A stretch of 64,000 nt of DNA from Alistipes sp. (GTDB lineage Bacteria; Bacteroidota; Bacteroidia; Bacteroidales; Rikenellaceae), in assembly GCA_017463615.1 (NCBI GenBank), contig JAFTOU010000006.1, positions 1-64,000 on the forward strand, read 5' to 3'. The position numbers were made by a program, and so were the translations under genes. Shown here piece after piece: positions 1 to 10,500 of the stretch; position 1 is the first letter of the stretch, and every line of letters begins with the position of its first letter. The notes beneath the pieces were generated by a model. That model was given only the letters and a program-made list of their open reading frames with translations, was not told the origin of the DNA and ran no database searches.

Positions 1-111
<111 letters not shown>

Positions 112-113
112 TT

Positions 114-146
114 AAGCCAATCCAATAGGGTTGGCTTTTTTTTATT
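114..146 (+). terminator. Rho-independent terminator of the rRNA operon
   Basis: AAGCCAA (114-120) pairs with TTGGCTT (131-137), followed by a T run. It starts two bases after the 5S terminal stem. The same terminator sequence recurs inverted at 177-203. Confidence 0.85.
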
Positions 147-176
147 ATAATAGCGTAACTAGTCCACTCTGACAAC

Positions 177-427
177 AAAAAGCCAACCCTGTTGGATTGG
201 TTTAAGAGTCGGCTACTATTTCCTACTGAAATTTGCAGCATCATTGGTGTAAGTGAGCTTAACAGCTCTGTGTAACAGAGGACGATTGCGCAAACCGAGC
301 GCAGAGTCAAGTATACTTGAACTATGCCGAGGTGCCGCCAATTGAAGCCGAGAAAAGATTGCGTAGCAATCCTCGGCAAGTTAAGCTCACTAATGTTCCG
401 TCCTATGGATAGTAGATCCCCAGCCCT
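177..427 (-). pseudogene. Decayed inverted 5S copy and surrounding structured spacer
   Basis: This gene-free stretch begins with a roughly 80% identical reverse-complement copy of the 5S terminator and the 3' half of the 5S gene (177-275). The 12-mer AGTGAGCTTAAC (252-263) returns inverted at 380-391, where a second, poorer, direct-orientation 5S fragment begins (379-418). Between them lie a perfect 14-bp palindrome, TCAAGTATACTTGA (306-319), and a hairpin whose outer stem GCCGAG (347-352) pairs with CTCGGC (372-377). No protein gene is seen. Confidence 0.75.
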
Positions 428-1420
428 CTACTTCTTATTCTTTTTTCGGTATTGGTAGATGCCCATCAGTTCGTAGGGGATGGGTTTGTAGTGGGAAAAT
501 TCGGGTTGGGTAGGCTGAAAGGGAAAGCCGGTGTAGCCGATGCCGTAGTATTGGCCGTCTATGACGCTATAGAAGAAGCTATAGTCCGTATTATAGTATA
601 GATTTTCGTAGTAAGGTTCAATGACAACTTCGCCCAGCGGGTCTATAGCGCCGAAGCCTGTTTCGGTTTCAATAACGGCGCGGCGCTCGTGGAAGTCAGT
701 GGCCCACAGATACTTAGCAGGGATGACATCGTTACCCTGCAGGTCCTTATAGCCGAAGAGTCCGTCCTTACAGAATCGGATGCGTCCATTGAGAGGCTCA
801 AAGAGTTCGCAGTCGTTTGAGGTATAGACGAACTCCTTATCCTTAGCCTCGCATAGCTTGCGATAGGTACTCTTCAGGCTCTCAAAGTCGTCGTTAGCGC
901 CATCCACAGTGGCGAAGTGGTAGCGTATAGGGTGTAGATGTCCCGAGTCGCTGGCGATAATATCATACTCCGTCAGGCGGTTGTGGCTAAAGCCTATACG
1001 CTGGCACTCGCGCTCAAGCTCCTCAAGCATCGGTAGCGCCTGGTGCGTAAGTGCGCTGAAGTAGAGCGGCACGCCGTCGGGGATATACTGCACAATGATG
1101 TCTATGCCATATCTATCGCCGATATGGTCGCGAAAAAGTAGCTCGTCGCGCAGTACGATATAGGGGCAGAGCAGCTCGCTGGTCGGATGGGCGAGCTGGG
1201 GAATATCGTTGAGCTCCATAGGCGTGAGTGGCATATAGATCATCGCACACCCTCTATCGTAGGTATTAACCTTAGCCTCGGCATAGAGTCCCGAGCGGTC
1301 TATGAAGATATGGACATCGGGGTCGGGTACAATCTGGTTAAAGAGGGTGTTGAAGTGATCCATAGGGGTCACCAGCGCACTATAGAGCGTTGTGAGTTGC
1401 GGAAATGGCTTACTCTTCAT
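428..1420 (-). CDS. WG-repeat-like protein, cytoplasmic, function unknown
   Basis: 330 aa with no signal peptide. The C-terminal third (about residues 205-300) has at least two units of the WG/KWG beta-repeat pattern: a G-x-G-Y/A aromatic turn, then D-x-x-G-x-V-I-x-P-x-Y. The N-terminal two thirds are not recognised. The gene starts 5 bp after the stop of the S24-like regulator, so the two are probably co-transcribed and functionally linked. WG repeats in other proteins are thought to mediate protein binding; no specific role is claimed here. Confidence 0.65.
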   Translation of the reverse strand: MKSKPFPQLTTLYSALVTPMDHFNTLFNQIVPDPDVHIFIDRSGLYAEAKVNTYDRGCAMIYMPLTPMELNDIPQLAHPTSELLCPYIVLRDELLFRDHIGDRYGIDIIVQYIPDGVPLYFSALTHQALPMLEELERECQRIGFSHNRLTEYDIIASDSGHLHPIRYHFATVDGANDDFESLKSTYRKLCEAKDKEFVYTSNDCELFEPLNGRIRFCKDGLFGYKDLQGNDVIPAKYLWATDFHERRAVIETETGFGAIDPLGEVVIEPYYENLYYNTDYSFFYSVIDGQYYGIGYTGFPFQPTQPEFSHYKPIPYELMGIYQYRKKNKK

Positions 1421-1425
1421 CCTGC

Positions 1426-2049
1426 CTACAAGCTAATTTTGCCCATTATGGCAAATACACCTGAGACATCCGAGCGATTGATGTAGAGATCATCAAACTT
1501 CTCGCTATTTACCGCCACCAATCGCAGGCGATTGACCTCCTCAGTGCTGCGGACAGTGCGCAGCACGGCAATATGGGCGGTGTAGATGACATAGGTGTTG
1601 CCAAACATTACCGAGCGCATATCTATCTGCTTGAGTATCAGTATAGTGCCATTTGGAATCTCGGGAGCCATCTCCTCGCCGATATATGGCACGGCGAAGT
1701 CAAAGTCGGGCACTATAGGCAGGTAGAAGAAGTCGTCCACATCCATATCTCTGATGTCGCGGAGCTGTGAAATCTTGCAGTTGTAATAGGGGATATATCC
1801 GCGCTCCTTGCTCGGGTTGGCAAGCATTGTTCCGTAGCCGCTCTGCAACCATATAGAGCTATACTCAGGAAAGTGCTCCACAACGGCGTCGGCGACATGT
1901 TTAGAGATGCCAATCTGACCGCGTTTAATCTGATATATCGTCTCGCTGCGTGGCAGACCGATATGTTTTGCGAAGGAATGCATAGTCATCCCCGATTCAT
2001 TGATGACAATGGCAAGCCTATCCCAAGCCTTGTTTGACCTGTTAATCAT
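1426..2049 (-). CDS. HTH/S24-like repressor lacking the protease dyad
   Basis: 207 aa. Residues about 8-65 form a helix-turn-helix domain of the phage repressor kind. Residues about 105-205 match the LexA/CI peptidase S24 fold, with a recognisable G-x-x-M-x-P-x-I-P-x-G segment at 124-134. The usual serine of G-D-S-M is Glu126, and the position expected for the catalytic lysine is Arg164, so self-cleavage is unlikely. It is probably a transcriptional regulator whose S24 domain serves as a dimerisation or sensor module. It is first in a two-gene unit with the WG-repeat gene. No prophage genes are nearby. Confidence 0.75.
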   Translation of the reverse strand: MINRSNKAWDRLAIVINESGMTMHSFAKHIGLPRSETIYQIKRGQIGISKHVADAVVEHFPEYSSIWLQSGYGTMLANPSKERGYIPYYNCKISQLRDIRDMDVDDFFYLPIVPDFDFAVPYIGEEMAPEIPNGTILILKQIDMRSVMFGNTYVIYTAHIAVLRTVRSTEEVNRLRLVAVNSEKFDDLYINRSDVSGVFAIMGKISL

Positions 2050-2156
2050 AACTAATACCTAAAATCTTAATTCAAAAAATCAACCACACAAATTTAGTAA
2101 TTTGCCGCCAAAAAATGGCATAGTTGTGGCTATTTTTTTGATAGTAAGATGCGGTG

Positions 2157-3161
2157 TTAGTTAAAAAGTGCGATATTTTCGGCGCAAGGCTTCGCCTCCC
2201 CACGCTCTATGCGGTGGATAATCTCAACTACGCGGTCGTTCATCGGCGTAGGACATCCAACTTTGCGGCCGTATGCCGATACAGCGCCATTTATGGCATC
2301 TACCTCCGTCAGCTTGCCCTTCTCAAGGTCCTGGAGCATACTCGCCTTCAGGCGGGCGTGCTTGCGGATAGCTATAGGGATGATAAACGAGGAGATCGCC
2401 TTCTTGATAGGGTTGCTGTAGTCCAAAAGTTTGACAATATCTTTGCCCTGCACAGGCTCTATGCGTATGCCTCCAGCCGCGCAGACATCTATGCACTCCT
2501 TGATAAGCGCCTGTACAATACGACGCGATGCTCGTGGTGCTGCCGCCTCGCCGAAGGTGCAGCCGAGCACGGCGCTCATACCTGAGAATGAGGCATTTAT
2601 GAGCAGCTTGCTCCAGCGAGTGCCGATGAAATTCTCCTCTACATCTACCTCTCCCATACGCTCCAGCAGAGCCTTTACATCGTCAAAATATCTGTTGCGC
2701 TTTGCCGAAATCGCACCGAGAGAGAAGGTCAGCGAGTCGGGACTGCTTGTCAGCTCGCACACGCCAGGGCTCTGCATCGTCGCACCCCAAGCTACGGTGC
2801 AGCCGAGCACACGCTCCTCGCCCAAAATCTCGGCAATCTGCACCTCCGGAAGTCCATTCTGGAAGGTTACCAGCACGCCATCCTCGGCAAGAAAATCCTT
2901 GAGCATAGATACAACCTCGGCGTTATGCTGCTGCTTGGTCATCAGGAAGATGATGTCGTATGTGCCACTCATCTGGTCGGGCGTGTAGGCTGTAACGGCT
3001 TGCGTAAAGTTCACAGTGCCAACCACTTGTGCACCCTTTGACTGCAACGACTCAATGTGCGCCTTGTTACGGTTTATAAGCTCAATATTCTCACCCGCCT
3101 TGGCGATGTATGCTCCTAAAATCGTTCCGAGCGAACCTGCTCCATATATTGCTACTCGCAT
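2157..3161 (-). CDS. Ketopantoate reductase family (2-dehydropantoate 2-reductase-like)
   Basis: 334 aa. The N-terminal Rossmann fold has GAGSLG at residues 7-12. The C-terminal helical domain carries the family W-x-K-x-x-x-N signature (Lys185, Asn189), the predicted catalytic lysine and substrate-binding asparagine. The family reduces ketopantoate to pantoate with NADPH for coenzyme A synthesis, but many ApbA/PanE paralogs act on other keto acids. No other pantothenate gene is adjacent, so the substrate is uncertain. It follows the DUF169 gene by 12 bp in the same direction and probably shares its transcript. Confidence 0.8.
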   Translation of the reverse strand: MRVAIYGAGSLGTILGAYIAKAGENIELINRNKAHIESLQSKGAQVVGTVNFTQAVTAYTPDQMSGTYDIIFLMTKQQHNAEVVSMLKDFLAEDGVLVTFQNGLPEVQIAEILGEERVLGCTVAWGATMQSPGVCELTSSPDSLTFSLGAISAKRNRYFDDVKALLERMGEVDVEENFIGTRWSKLLINASFSGMSAVLGCTFGEAAAPRASRRIVQALIKECIDVCAAGGIRIEPVQGKDIVKLLDYSNPIKKAISSFIIPIAIRKHARLKASMLQDLEKGKLTEVDAINGAVSAYGRKVGCPTPMNDRVVEIIHRIERGEAKPCAENIALFN

Positions 3162-3173
3162 AGTATTAAAATT

Positions 3174-3890
3174 TTATCCAATCTCTCCATTTATACGGCG
3201 ACGCACCGCTGAGAATGCCTTTTGGTAGAGTGCGCTGTCGGGCATAGTGGCAAGCATCTGCCTAAAGCGAGACATCGGCACGGCAAAGGTCAGCTCGTTT
3301 TTCGGCACAAGTGGTCGCGCCGAGGGGTCAAACATCCCCAGGAAACAACGATTTCCGCCCTTGCGATTCTCTACGGTGGCAAAGGTTACGGCACTCGCAC
3401 ATCCCGATGCAAACTGGCTCACAACGGCATCTGTGGCGTTGTTGTCGTAGTATGCCCAAGTGCAGAGTCCCGACAAAATATCTGGCGTAGCGAAGAAGAG
3501 TATCGCCTCCGTTTCGCCCCAATCCTCTAATTTATCTACGCTCACGAAGTTGAGATAGGGCTTGCTGCTCAGCTCAATGTCAAGGCTCTGAACATACTCG
3601 CGCACCATCTCTGGCGTGCGCTTATAGTGCTCAGTATCAGCAACAAAGAGCGGCACTCGCTCGGGCATCGGACGAAAAGCTGTGTAGAGGCCACCACCTC
3701 CGCACTGCACATTTTCGTTGCTCAGACTTAGCGCCTGCCCGCCACAGACCTTGCGAATAGCCCCAATCATACACCTCGGCACACGCGACTCCCTCTCCAC
3801 AGCCTCGTTGCTGTACCACACAGCTATCGGCAGCGGCGCCTTATCGCTAAACGCCTGATAAAACCTCTCAACAAACTCCTGCGGTCTCAT
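3174..3890 (-). CDS. DUF169 family protein
   Basis: 238 aa, soluble, with no signal peptide. The pattern fits DUF169: an early R-V-P-R-C-M segment, a conserved C-G-G-G-G-x-Y cluster at about residues 57-62, and a central A-T-P-D plus S-G-C-A-S region (S-G-C at about 162). The several cysteines suggest metal or thiol chemistry, but the biochemical role of the family is not known to me. It is upstream of the ketopantoate reductase-like gene in what appears to be a two-gene unit. Confidence 0.7.
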   Translation of the reverse strand: MRPQEFVERFYQAFSDKAPLPIAVWYSNEAVERESRVPRCMIGAIRKVCGGQALSLSNENVQCGGGGLYTAFRPMPERVPLFVADTEHYKRTPEMVREYVQSLDIELSSKPYLNFVSVDKLEDWGETEAILFFATPDILSGLCTWAYYDNNATDAVVSQFASGCASAVTFATVENRKGGNRCFLGMFDPSARPLVPKNELTFAVPMSRFRQMLATMPDSALYQKAFSAVRRRINGEIG

Positions 3891-4003
3891 ATCAATACAA
3901 TTCTCTACAAATTTACAAATTTATTGTCTGTTTTGCAACTCTGCCGAATCTCCATTGATAATTAGGTTGTTGTACAAAGATAGCAAAATTGCAGAAAAGT
4001 TAC

Positions 4004-4011
4004 TACATTTG
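4004..4011 (+). promoter_or_regulatory. Bacteroidetes-type -7 box for the DUF1349 gene
   Basis: TACATTTG matches TAnnTTTG. A TTG at 3989-3991 is a plausible -33 box. The site lies 28 bp before the chosen start at 4040. Confidence 0.5.
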
Positions 4012-4039
4012 TAGACGATTAACACTAAACGACAATACT

Positions 4040-4774
4040 ATGAAGACTATTAGCAGAGTACTATTTTTAGGGTTGAGTATGCTTATGCTCTCGTGTGGCG
4101 GTAGTGCGACAAAGAGTGCGGATACCCAGTTTGTGGATGGCGTGGCTCAGGCGCTGGCAAATGGAGGCGAGATAGACCTCTCGCAGCTTGAGTGGATGCG
4201 CACGCCGAAGAGTTATACTGTAGAGGATGGGGTGATAACCATAACCACCGCACCGCATACAGACCTCTGGCAGCGTACATACTACCACTTCCGCAACGAC
4301 AACGCCCCAGTGCTGCAGATGCAGACCGAGCAGCAGTACTTCAGCTTCGTGGTCAAGACCGACTTCTCGCAGAGCGCACACCGCTTTGACCAGTGCGGCA
4401 TTGTGATGTATTTAGATAGCGAAAACTGGCTCAAGGGCTCTGTGGAGTACGAGAACGAGCAGTTCCAGCACTTGGGTAGCGTGGTGACAAATGGCGGATA
4501 TTCAGACTGGGCAACAACAGCTATAGATGCAGATGTTAAGACGATGTGGTACCGCTTCTCGCGCCGCGCAGACGACTACTGCATAGAGTGCTCCCACGAC
4601 GGACAGACCTTCAGCCAAATGCGTATCTGCCATATCCCTGCAGGTGCTAAGCGCATCAGCTTCGGCATCTACGCCTGCTCGCCAGAGGAGTCATCGTTCA
4701 CTGCCGTATTCAGCGATATGAAGATTACCGAGTGCGCCTGGCTTGCCCACGACGGACAGCAGCCCGACGAATAA
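4040..4774 (+). CDS. DUF1349 lipoprotein (concanavalin A-like fold)
   Basis: 244 aa from the ATG at 4040. An in-frame ATG at 3989 lies upstream of the probable promoter (TACATTTG, 4004-4011), so the later start is preferred. A lipoprotein signal ends at the cysteine of M-L-S-C-G-G. The mature part matches DUF1349, a beta-sandwich found in secreted or surface Bacteroidetes proteins, with the typical F-x-x-x-V-K-T-D-F and D-Q-C-G-I-x-x-Y segments. It may bind or process glycans, but no catalytic residues are assigned. It converges on the aldo/keto reductase gene with only 3 bp between the stops. Confidence 0.75.
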   Translation: MKTISRVLFLGLSMLMLSCGGSATKSADTQFVDGVAQALANGGEIDLSQLEWMRTPKSYTVEDGVITITTAPHTDLWQRTYYHFRNDNAPVLQMQTEQQYFSFVVKTDFSQSAHRFDQCGIVMYLDSENWLKGSVEYENEQFQHLGSVVTNGGYSDWATTAIDADVKTMWYRFSRRADDYCIECSHDGQTFSQMRICHIPAGAKRISFGIYACSPEESSFTAVFSDMKITECAWLAHDGQQPDE

Positions 4775-4777
4775 CAG

Positions 4778-5719
4778 CTACCTCCTCTTGCGGTCAAAGA
4801 CGAACTTCTCTAACTGCTCTAACGACATGTCGTAGAAGCGCTTTTCTTGGTTGAGCGCGCGCATGGTCGCCATATCCTCGGCGTCTAACTCAAAGTCAAA
4901 GATGGCGATATTCTCACGAATCCAGATAGGGTTGGTGTTGCCGGGGATGACCGAAAAGCCCTCTTGAATATGCCAGCGCAGGATAATCTGCGCGATGGTC
5001 TTGCCATGCTTCTGCGCGATGGTGGCGATAGTTGCATCCGAGAGTAGCTTCTCGTCGCCGTGACCGAGCGGGAACCAGCACTCGGTTACAATGCCGTAGG
5101 GCTCGTGCTTCTTGCGCATATCAAGGCGCTGCGCGTATGGGTGGCACTCAATCTGATGCACAGCGGGCTTAATCTTCATGCCCTCCACAATCTCGGTGAA
5201 GGCATCCTCCTTGGCGTCGCAGTTGCTAATGCCTAAGGCGCGAACTTTACCCTGCTCGTAAGCCCTCTCCATATCCTTCCACGCGCCGATGTAGTCGCCA
5301 ATAGGCTGGTGGATGTAGAGTAGGTCAATATACTCAAGACCAAGACGCTCCAGCATATTGTCAATAGCTCTGAGCGTCTCTCCCTCGCCATACTCGGTAG
5401 GCCAGAGCTTGCTCGTCACCCAAATCTGCTCGCGTGGCACGCCGCTCTCCTTTATCGCCTCGCCCACACCCTGCTCGTTGTAGTAGGCGTGCGCCGTATC
5501 TATATGGCGATAGCCCGCCTTCAGCGCCACAAGACACGCCTGCTTGCAGTAGTCTGTCGTAGCCCCAAAAGTACCCAAACCAAAGCGCGGCATCTCAACG
5601 CCGTTGTTCAACTTCGCGTAGGGCACACCCCACTCATCTGTGCGCTCGCCCTGCGGCTCACTCTGCGTACACCCAGCCAAAAGCACGGCAAAAGCCAAAA
5701 TCGCAAAAATCTGTCTCAT
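4778..5719 (-). CDS. Exported aldo/keto reductase, lipoprotein
   Basis: 313 aa. A lipoprotein signal (L-L-A-G-C, Cys17) precedes a complete aldo/keto reductase barrel. The catalytic tetrad is visible as Asp74, Tyr79 (in D-T-A-H-A-Y), Lys104 (T-S-K-L-W) and His137 (Y-I-H-Q-P). The family reduces aldehydes and ketones with NAD(P)H, which is normally cytoplasmic, so an envelope location is odd and either another electron source or a retained signal must be considered. A CAAAGATA promoter box (5737-5744, reverse strand) lies 17 bp upstream. The substrate is unknown. Confidence 0.83.
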   Translation of the reverse strand: MRQIFAILAFAVLLAGCTQSEPQGERTDEWGVPYAKLNNGVEMPRFGLGTFGATTDYCKQACLVALKAGYRHIDTAHAYYNEQGVGEAIKESGVPREQIWVTSKLWPTEYGEGETLRAIDNMLERLGLEYIDLLYIHQPIGDYIGAWKDMERAYEQGKVRALGISNCDAKEDAFTEIVEGMKIKPAVHQIECHPYAQRLDMRKKHEPYGIVTECWFPLGHGDEKLLSDATIATIAQKHGKTIAQIILRWHIQEGFSVIPGNTNPIWIRENIAIFDFELDAEDMATMRALNQEKRFYDMSLEQLEKFVFDRKRR

Positions 5720-5736
5720 CTCAAATTAGTTATGCA

Positions 5737-5744
5737 CAAAGATA
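5737..5744 (-). promoter_or_regulatory. -7 box for the aldo/keto reductase gene
   Basis: Reverse-strand TATCTTTG just upstream of the start at 5719. No clear -33 box was found at the usual distance. Confidence 0.45.
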
Positions 5745-5783
5745 CAATTTCTTTGCGATATTTAGGCATAAAATTTCATAATA

Positions 5784-5936
5784 TTGGCTCGCCTTCGGCG
5801 ACCCTTCCTCCTCGCGGCTCGGCATAGCAAACAAGTTTGCTCTGCTCTCGCTCCGCAGCGTCGGTTGGCTTTTAGCCATTAGCCATTGGCTTTTTTAGCG
5901 GTGTCACTGCGTGACAAGAGTTAATTTCTACTCGGA
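5784..5936. repeat. Modular dispersed intergenic repeat, copy A
   Basis: Positions 5784-5873 are about 90% identical to 10851-10940. The copy contains hairpins TCGCC-loop-GGCGA and AGCAAAC-AA-GTTTGCT, then the tandem TAGCCATTAGCCATTGGC tract, then a GTCAC-TGC-GTGAC hairpin (5903-5915) and the GAGTTnATTTCTACTCGG tail shared with copies at 45391 and 61230. It lies between the aldo/keto reductase gene and the cysS terminator. No coding sequence is evident. Confidence 0.8.
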
Positions 5937-5950
5937 TTCATATATGGCAC

Positions 5951-5996
5951 AAAAAAAGAGAGTCACACGCCTTGGCATAGTGATTCTCTTTTTTAT
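5951..5996 (-). terminator. Terminator downstream of cysS (bidirectional hairpin)
   Basis: The A-rich arm AAAAAAGAGAGTCAC (5952-5966) pairs, with one mismatch or wobble, to GTGATTCTCTTTTTT (5980-5994). Read leftward it ends the DUF2723-cysS transcript with a T run. Confidence 0.8.
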
Positions 5997-6012
5997 AATG
6001 TCGTAGCCGATA

Positions 6013-7488
6013 CTACTCAATCTCCCAGTCGAAGCCGTCTTTGCGGTCCTTGACGCGGATGCCGATGGCGGTGAGCTGGTCGCGGATTTGGTCGCTCAGA
6101 GCCCAGTTCTTAGCTGCCTTAGCCTCCAGGCGCATATTGAGCAGCATCTCAACCAGTGGGGTCACCAGGTCCTTGCCGCCGCCTGCGGTAGCTGCCTTCT
6201 CGTCCTTAAGGCCGAGGATGTCAAACACCCAGCGGTTTACGGTTGCCTTGAGCGTCTCCAGATCCTCTGCAGTAGCGGTGTGGCTACCGTCTGCCAGCGA
6301 GTTGAAAATCTTGACATAGTCAAAGAGTGCAGAGATAACCATTGGCGAGTTCAGGTCGTCTGCCATAGCCGCCTCGCAGCGCTCGGCAAGTTCTGCAGCG
6401 TTGAAAGACGATGTAGCGGCAGGCTTAGACTTGCTCAGCGCCTCAATACCCTTCATCAGGCGGTCCAGACCCTTCTCGGCAGCCTTGAGGGCGTCGTTAG
6501 AGAAGTCCAAGGTAGAGCGGTAGTGTGCCTGCAGGATGAAGAAGCGCACGGTCATAGGGCTATATGCCTGCTCCAGAGCCTCATGCTCGCCGTTGAACAT
6601 CTGCTCAAGGGTGATGAAGTTGTTGTAGCTCTTACCCATCTTCTTGCCGTTGATGGTAATCATATTGTTATGCACCCAGTAGCGAGCCGAGTCGTGACCC
6701 AGCGCGGCTGTAGACTGTGCAATCTCGCACTCGTGGTGTGGGAACATAAGGTCCATACCTCCGCCGTGGATATCAAACTGCTCGCCTAAGTACTTGGTAC
6801 TCATAGCCGAACACTCCATGTGCCAGCCTGGGAAGCCATCACTCCAAGGCGAGCGCCAGCGCATAATATGCTCTGGGGAGGCCTTCTTCCAGAGGGCGAA
6901 GTCGTAGGAGTGCTGCTTATCCGACTGACCATCCAGCGTGCGGGTGTCGGTGACGATATCGTCAAGGTTACGACCCGACAGGCAGCCGTAGTGGTGTACA
7001 GCGTTGTACTTCTCAACATCAAAGTATACCGAGCCGTTAGACTCGTATGCGAAACCTGCATCAAGGATGCGCTGCACGAAGTCTATCTGCTCCATGATAT
7101 GGCCCGATGCGTGTGGCTCAATAGATGGGCTGAGCACACCCATCATATCCATATACTTGTGGTAGCGCTCGGTGTAGTAGTGCGCCACCTCCATAGGCTC
7201 AAGCTGCTCCAGGCGAGCCTTCTTAGCAATCTTATCCTCGCCCTCGTCAGCATCGTGCTCCAGGTGACCTACATCGGTGATATTACGCACATAGCGCACC
7301 TTGTAACCCTCTGCCTGAAGATAGCGGAAGAGCAGGTCAAAGGTTATCGCTGGGCGGGTATGTCCCAGATGTGGATCGCCATATACAGTAGGGCCGCAGA
7401 CATACATACCTACGCGATTGGGGTGTATGGTCTGGAACTCCTCCTTGCGACGAGTCAGGGTGTTGTAGAGTGTTAATGTCGGTTTCAT
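6013..7488 (-). CDS. cysS: Cysteinyl-tRNA synthetase
   Basis: 491 aa, full length for the family. It charges tRNA-Cys with cysteine in the cytoplasm. The class I HIGH motif appears as H-L-G-H (residues 40-43) and the KMSKS loop as K-M-G-K-S near residue 280. The zinc-binding Cys31 of M-Y-V-C-G-P and the M-D-L-x-F-P-H-H-E-x-E motif are present. It starts 12 bp after the DUF2723 gene and is probably its downstream operon partner. A strong hairpin terminator follows at 5951-5996. Confidence 0.97.
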   Translation of the reverse strand: MKPTLTLYNTLTRRKEEFQTIHPNRVGMYVCGPTVYGDPHLGHTRPAITFDLLFRYLQAEGYKVRYVRNITDVGHLEHDADEGEDKIAKKARLEQLEPMEVAHYYTERYHKYMDMMGVLSPSIEPHASGHIMEQIDFVQRILDAGFAYESNGSVYFDVEKYNAVHHYGCLSGRNLDDIVTDTRTLDGQSDKQHSYDFALWKKASPEHIMRWRSPWSDGFPGWHMECSAMSTKYLGEQFDIHGGGMDLMFPHHECEIAQSTAALGHDSARYWVHNNMITINGKKMGKSYNNFITLEQMFNGEHEALEQAYSPMTVRFFILQAHYRSTLDFSNDALKAAEKGLDRLMKGIEALSKSKPAATSSFNAAELAERCEAAMADDLNSPMVISALFDYVKIFNSLADGSHTATAEDLETLKATVNRWVFDILGLKDEKAATAGGGKDLVTPLVEMLLNMRLEAKAAKNWALSDQIRDQLTAIGIRVKDRKDGFDWEIE

Positions 7489-7500
7489 AGCTATTTTGTG

Positions 7501-10500
7501 TTATTTATTATCGGTATTGTCGGCATCGGGATTCATCAGCTCCTCGTCTGTCATTCCGAAGGCCTCCTTGTAGTACTGGTTGAAGCTGCGCACCACCTCC
7601 TTGCGGTCGGCAAGACCGGCGAGGTAGTAGAGCTCCGACAGCTCGCCGAGCTTCTGGTCAATGATGTCGGTGACAAGGTCGCCATAGAAGCCCTCAAACT
7701 GAAGGTAGTACTCAATATATCCTATCAGCGTGTCGGCATACGCCATCAGCAGTGTGTCGCCCTTCTCGTCAGCACCTAAGGAGTAGTAACCCTCAAGGAA
7801 CGGATAGGTATTCTCCATCGTAAAGCGCACTTGCGATACTGGCAGCACCTCAAGTCCGCGGTCCAGCAGCTGCTCCGCCTTGTCGTACTGCTCCTTGTAG
7901 ATATACGCCTTCGCCACGCGAGCAAACGCCTCGCGGGTGCGGGCAACCATAATGTTGTGCTGCATAAAAGAGTCTACATAGACCTTAGGGTTGGAAACAC
8001 CTCCATACTTGGTCTTGTTCATCAGCACATCGTAGGCGTAGTCGGCATCTACGCGACCAATCTCCCAGCTATCCTCAAAAGGTGTGAGGATAGGCACAAA
8101 GCGGTATGCGTAGCCGTCAAACTGGAGGTAGTCCACAAGTCCAAAGGCGTTGAGCATATATGCCTGAGTGAAGTATATTGGTCGCTTCCAGTCAAAGTTG
8201 GCAAACATATCAAGCAACATCAGCTCCGAGCGGGAGAGCGAGCTCTTCTTGAGGTTGATATATACCGTATCCACCATCAGGTCGCGGTCCGCCTCGCTGA
8301 CAATGCCCGAAGCTATCGCAGCCTCCTTGTCTACAGGCAGGGCTATGCGCTTTGTAGGGATATAGTCCACATCCTCGCCCAGACCAACATCGTACTTGGT
8401 CAGCGGGTCGTTGTCGCGGATAAACTCCATAACCTCCTTGGCATCTACCGGACGGTCAAGCTTCTCAATGATTGGTATCCAGTCGTTGCAGAAGGTGTAC
8501 TTCTCGCGTGGCAGGGAGAATGGAATGCCGTCGGCTGCGTTTGCCTTACACTTCATCTCGTCTACATACCACTCGCCATCAAGGTAGGAACTGTTCATTA
8601 TTCGGATGTCGGGACGCACGCCGTCTACCTCCTGCGCAAACCAGAGCGGGAAGGTGTCGTTGTCGCCGTAGTTCACGATTATAGGACTTACCCCCTCCTT
8701 CTCAACAACGGAGTTGAGGTAGTTGTGTCCCGTGTCGCGTGCCCATGTGCGGCCGGAGCGGTCGTGGTCGTCCCAGTTCTCGGCGCAGAGGATGCCTGGC
8801 ACTATGGCAGCAATAGCCGTAGCGGCAATGGCAGCAGCGGTCTTGCGCTCCTTAAATAGCTGACTCAGAGCATCATAGAGGGCAAGCACGCCAAGGCCTA
8901 TCCATATACAGAAGGCGTAGAACGAGCCGGCGTATACATAGTCGCGCTCGCGCACCTCGCCAGGGGAGGAGTTGAAGTAGACCACCAGCGCAACACCCAT
9001 CATGATGAAGAGCCACATAACGATTGTAAAGCCTCGCTTGTCGCGGTTGAGCTGGTATATAAGACCCACAATGCCGAGGATAAATGGCAGGAAGTAGTAG
9101 GTGTTCCTTGCGCGGTTATTCTCCATCTCGGCAGGGAGGTTGTCCTGCGGGCCGAGGTATAGCTCGTCAATAAAATCTACGCCTGAGAGCCAGTTGCCAT
9201 GCGTCAGCGTAACCCCCTCAGCCTGAATATCATCCTGACGACCGACGAAGTTCCAGAGGAAGTAGCGCCAGTACATATAGTTGAGCTGGTAGGAGAAGAA
9301 GTAGTGCAGGTTCTCCATAAATGTAGGCTCAACGATGGTCTTGGTCTCGTAGCCGTCGTAGTAGCGAACAGCCTTGCCGTAGTCCATAACCGTCTGGCGT
9401 ACTGGACGACCCGTCTCGTCGCGGACAATATCGCCATTCTCATCGCGCACGAAGTCCTCCTTAGTGCGATATGCAGCCCACGGCTTGTAGTCGTGCTCCT
9501 TCTTCAGGTAGTTCCACATACGCGGGAACAGGTGCATAAACTTATCTGGGTAGATGTAGTTATCTACTGTCGTAAGCTCGTCGTACTGCTTTGTGGCAGG
9601 GTTGTAGTTGTAGACCGTCTTCTCGGTGTAGCTCTCTATCGGCGCAGCATACGAAGCTCCATAGATCAGCGGACGGTTGCCATACTGGTCGCGGTTGAGC
9701 ACCGAGAGTAGGGCGGCAGGGTTGTTCGGATTGTTGGAGTTCATCGGCGGATTGACCATCGCGCGGATAGTTACCGAGGCGTAGGAGGAGAAGCCGAGCA
9801 TAATCATCGTAACGCATACGGCAATCATATTCCACACCTTCGCTCCGCGCTTGTGGGTGTAGTAGATAGCGTAACCCAAGCCGACAAACATCAGCAGCAC
9901 AAAGGTTACAATACCACTATTTACAGGCAGACTGAGCGAGTTTACAAACCATATATCCACCAGCATACCGAGGTATACGGTGTATGGGATGATGATGCCA
10001 TTTATCGCCATCAGTATAGCTCCCGCAGCCAATGTGGCATAGAGCAATCCCTTCCAACTCACACGCTTTGTGGTGCGGAAGTAGTAGATAAATACCAGCG
10101 CAGGGATAGTAAGCAGGTTGAGGATATGCACGCCGATGCTCAGTCCCATAAGGTAGGCAATAAGTACTATCCAGCGCATCGCATGCTTAGTATCAGCCTC
10201 CTGCGACCAGCGGAGCATAAGCCATACAACAAGGGCGGTAAACATTGACGAGAGGGCATATACCTCGCCCTCTACGGCCGAGAACCAGAAGGTATCTGTG
10301 AATGTGTACGCCAGTGCACCTATCACACCCGCACCCAGTACGGCATAACCCTGCGGAGTTGTCAGCTCGCCCTCGCCGTGGGTGAAGAGACGACGCGCAA
10401 TGTGGGTAATGGTCCAGAAGAGGAACAGAATGCAAAAGGCACTTGCCAACGCATTCATACCATTAACCATGTGCGGTACATAGTATGGCGATGGCGCCAG

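Noticed and set aside
1426..2049. Prophage remnant
   Set aside because: Only the S24-like regulator is phage-like and no other phage genes or att repeats are seen.
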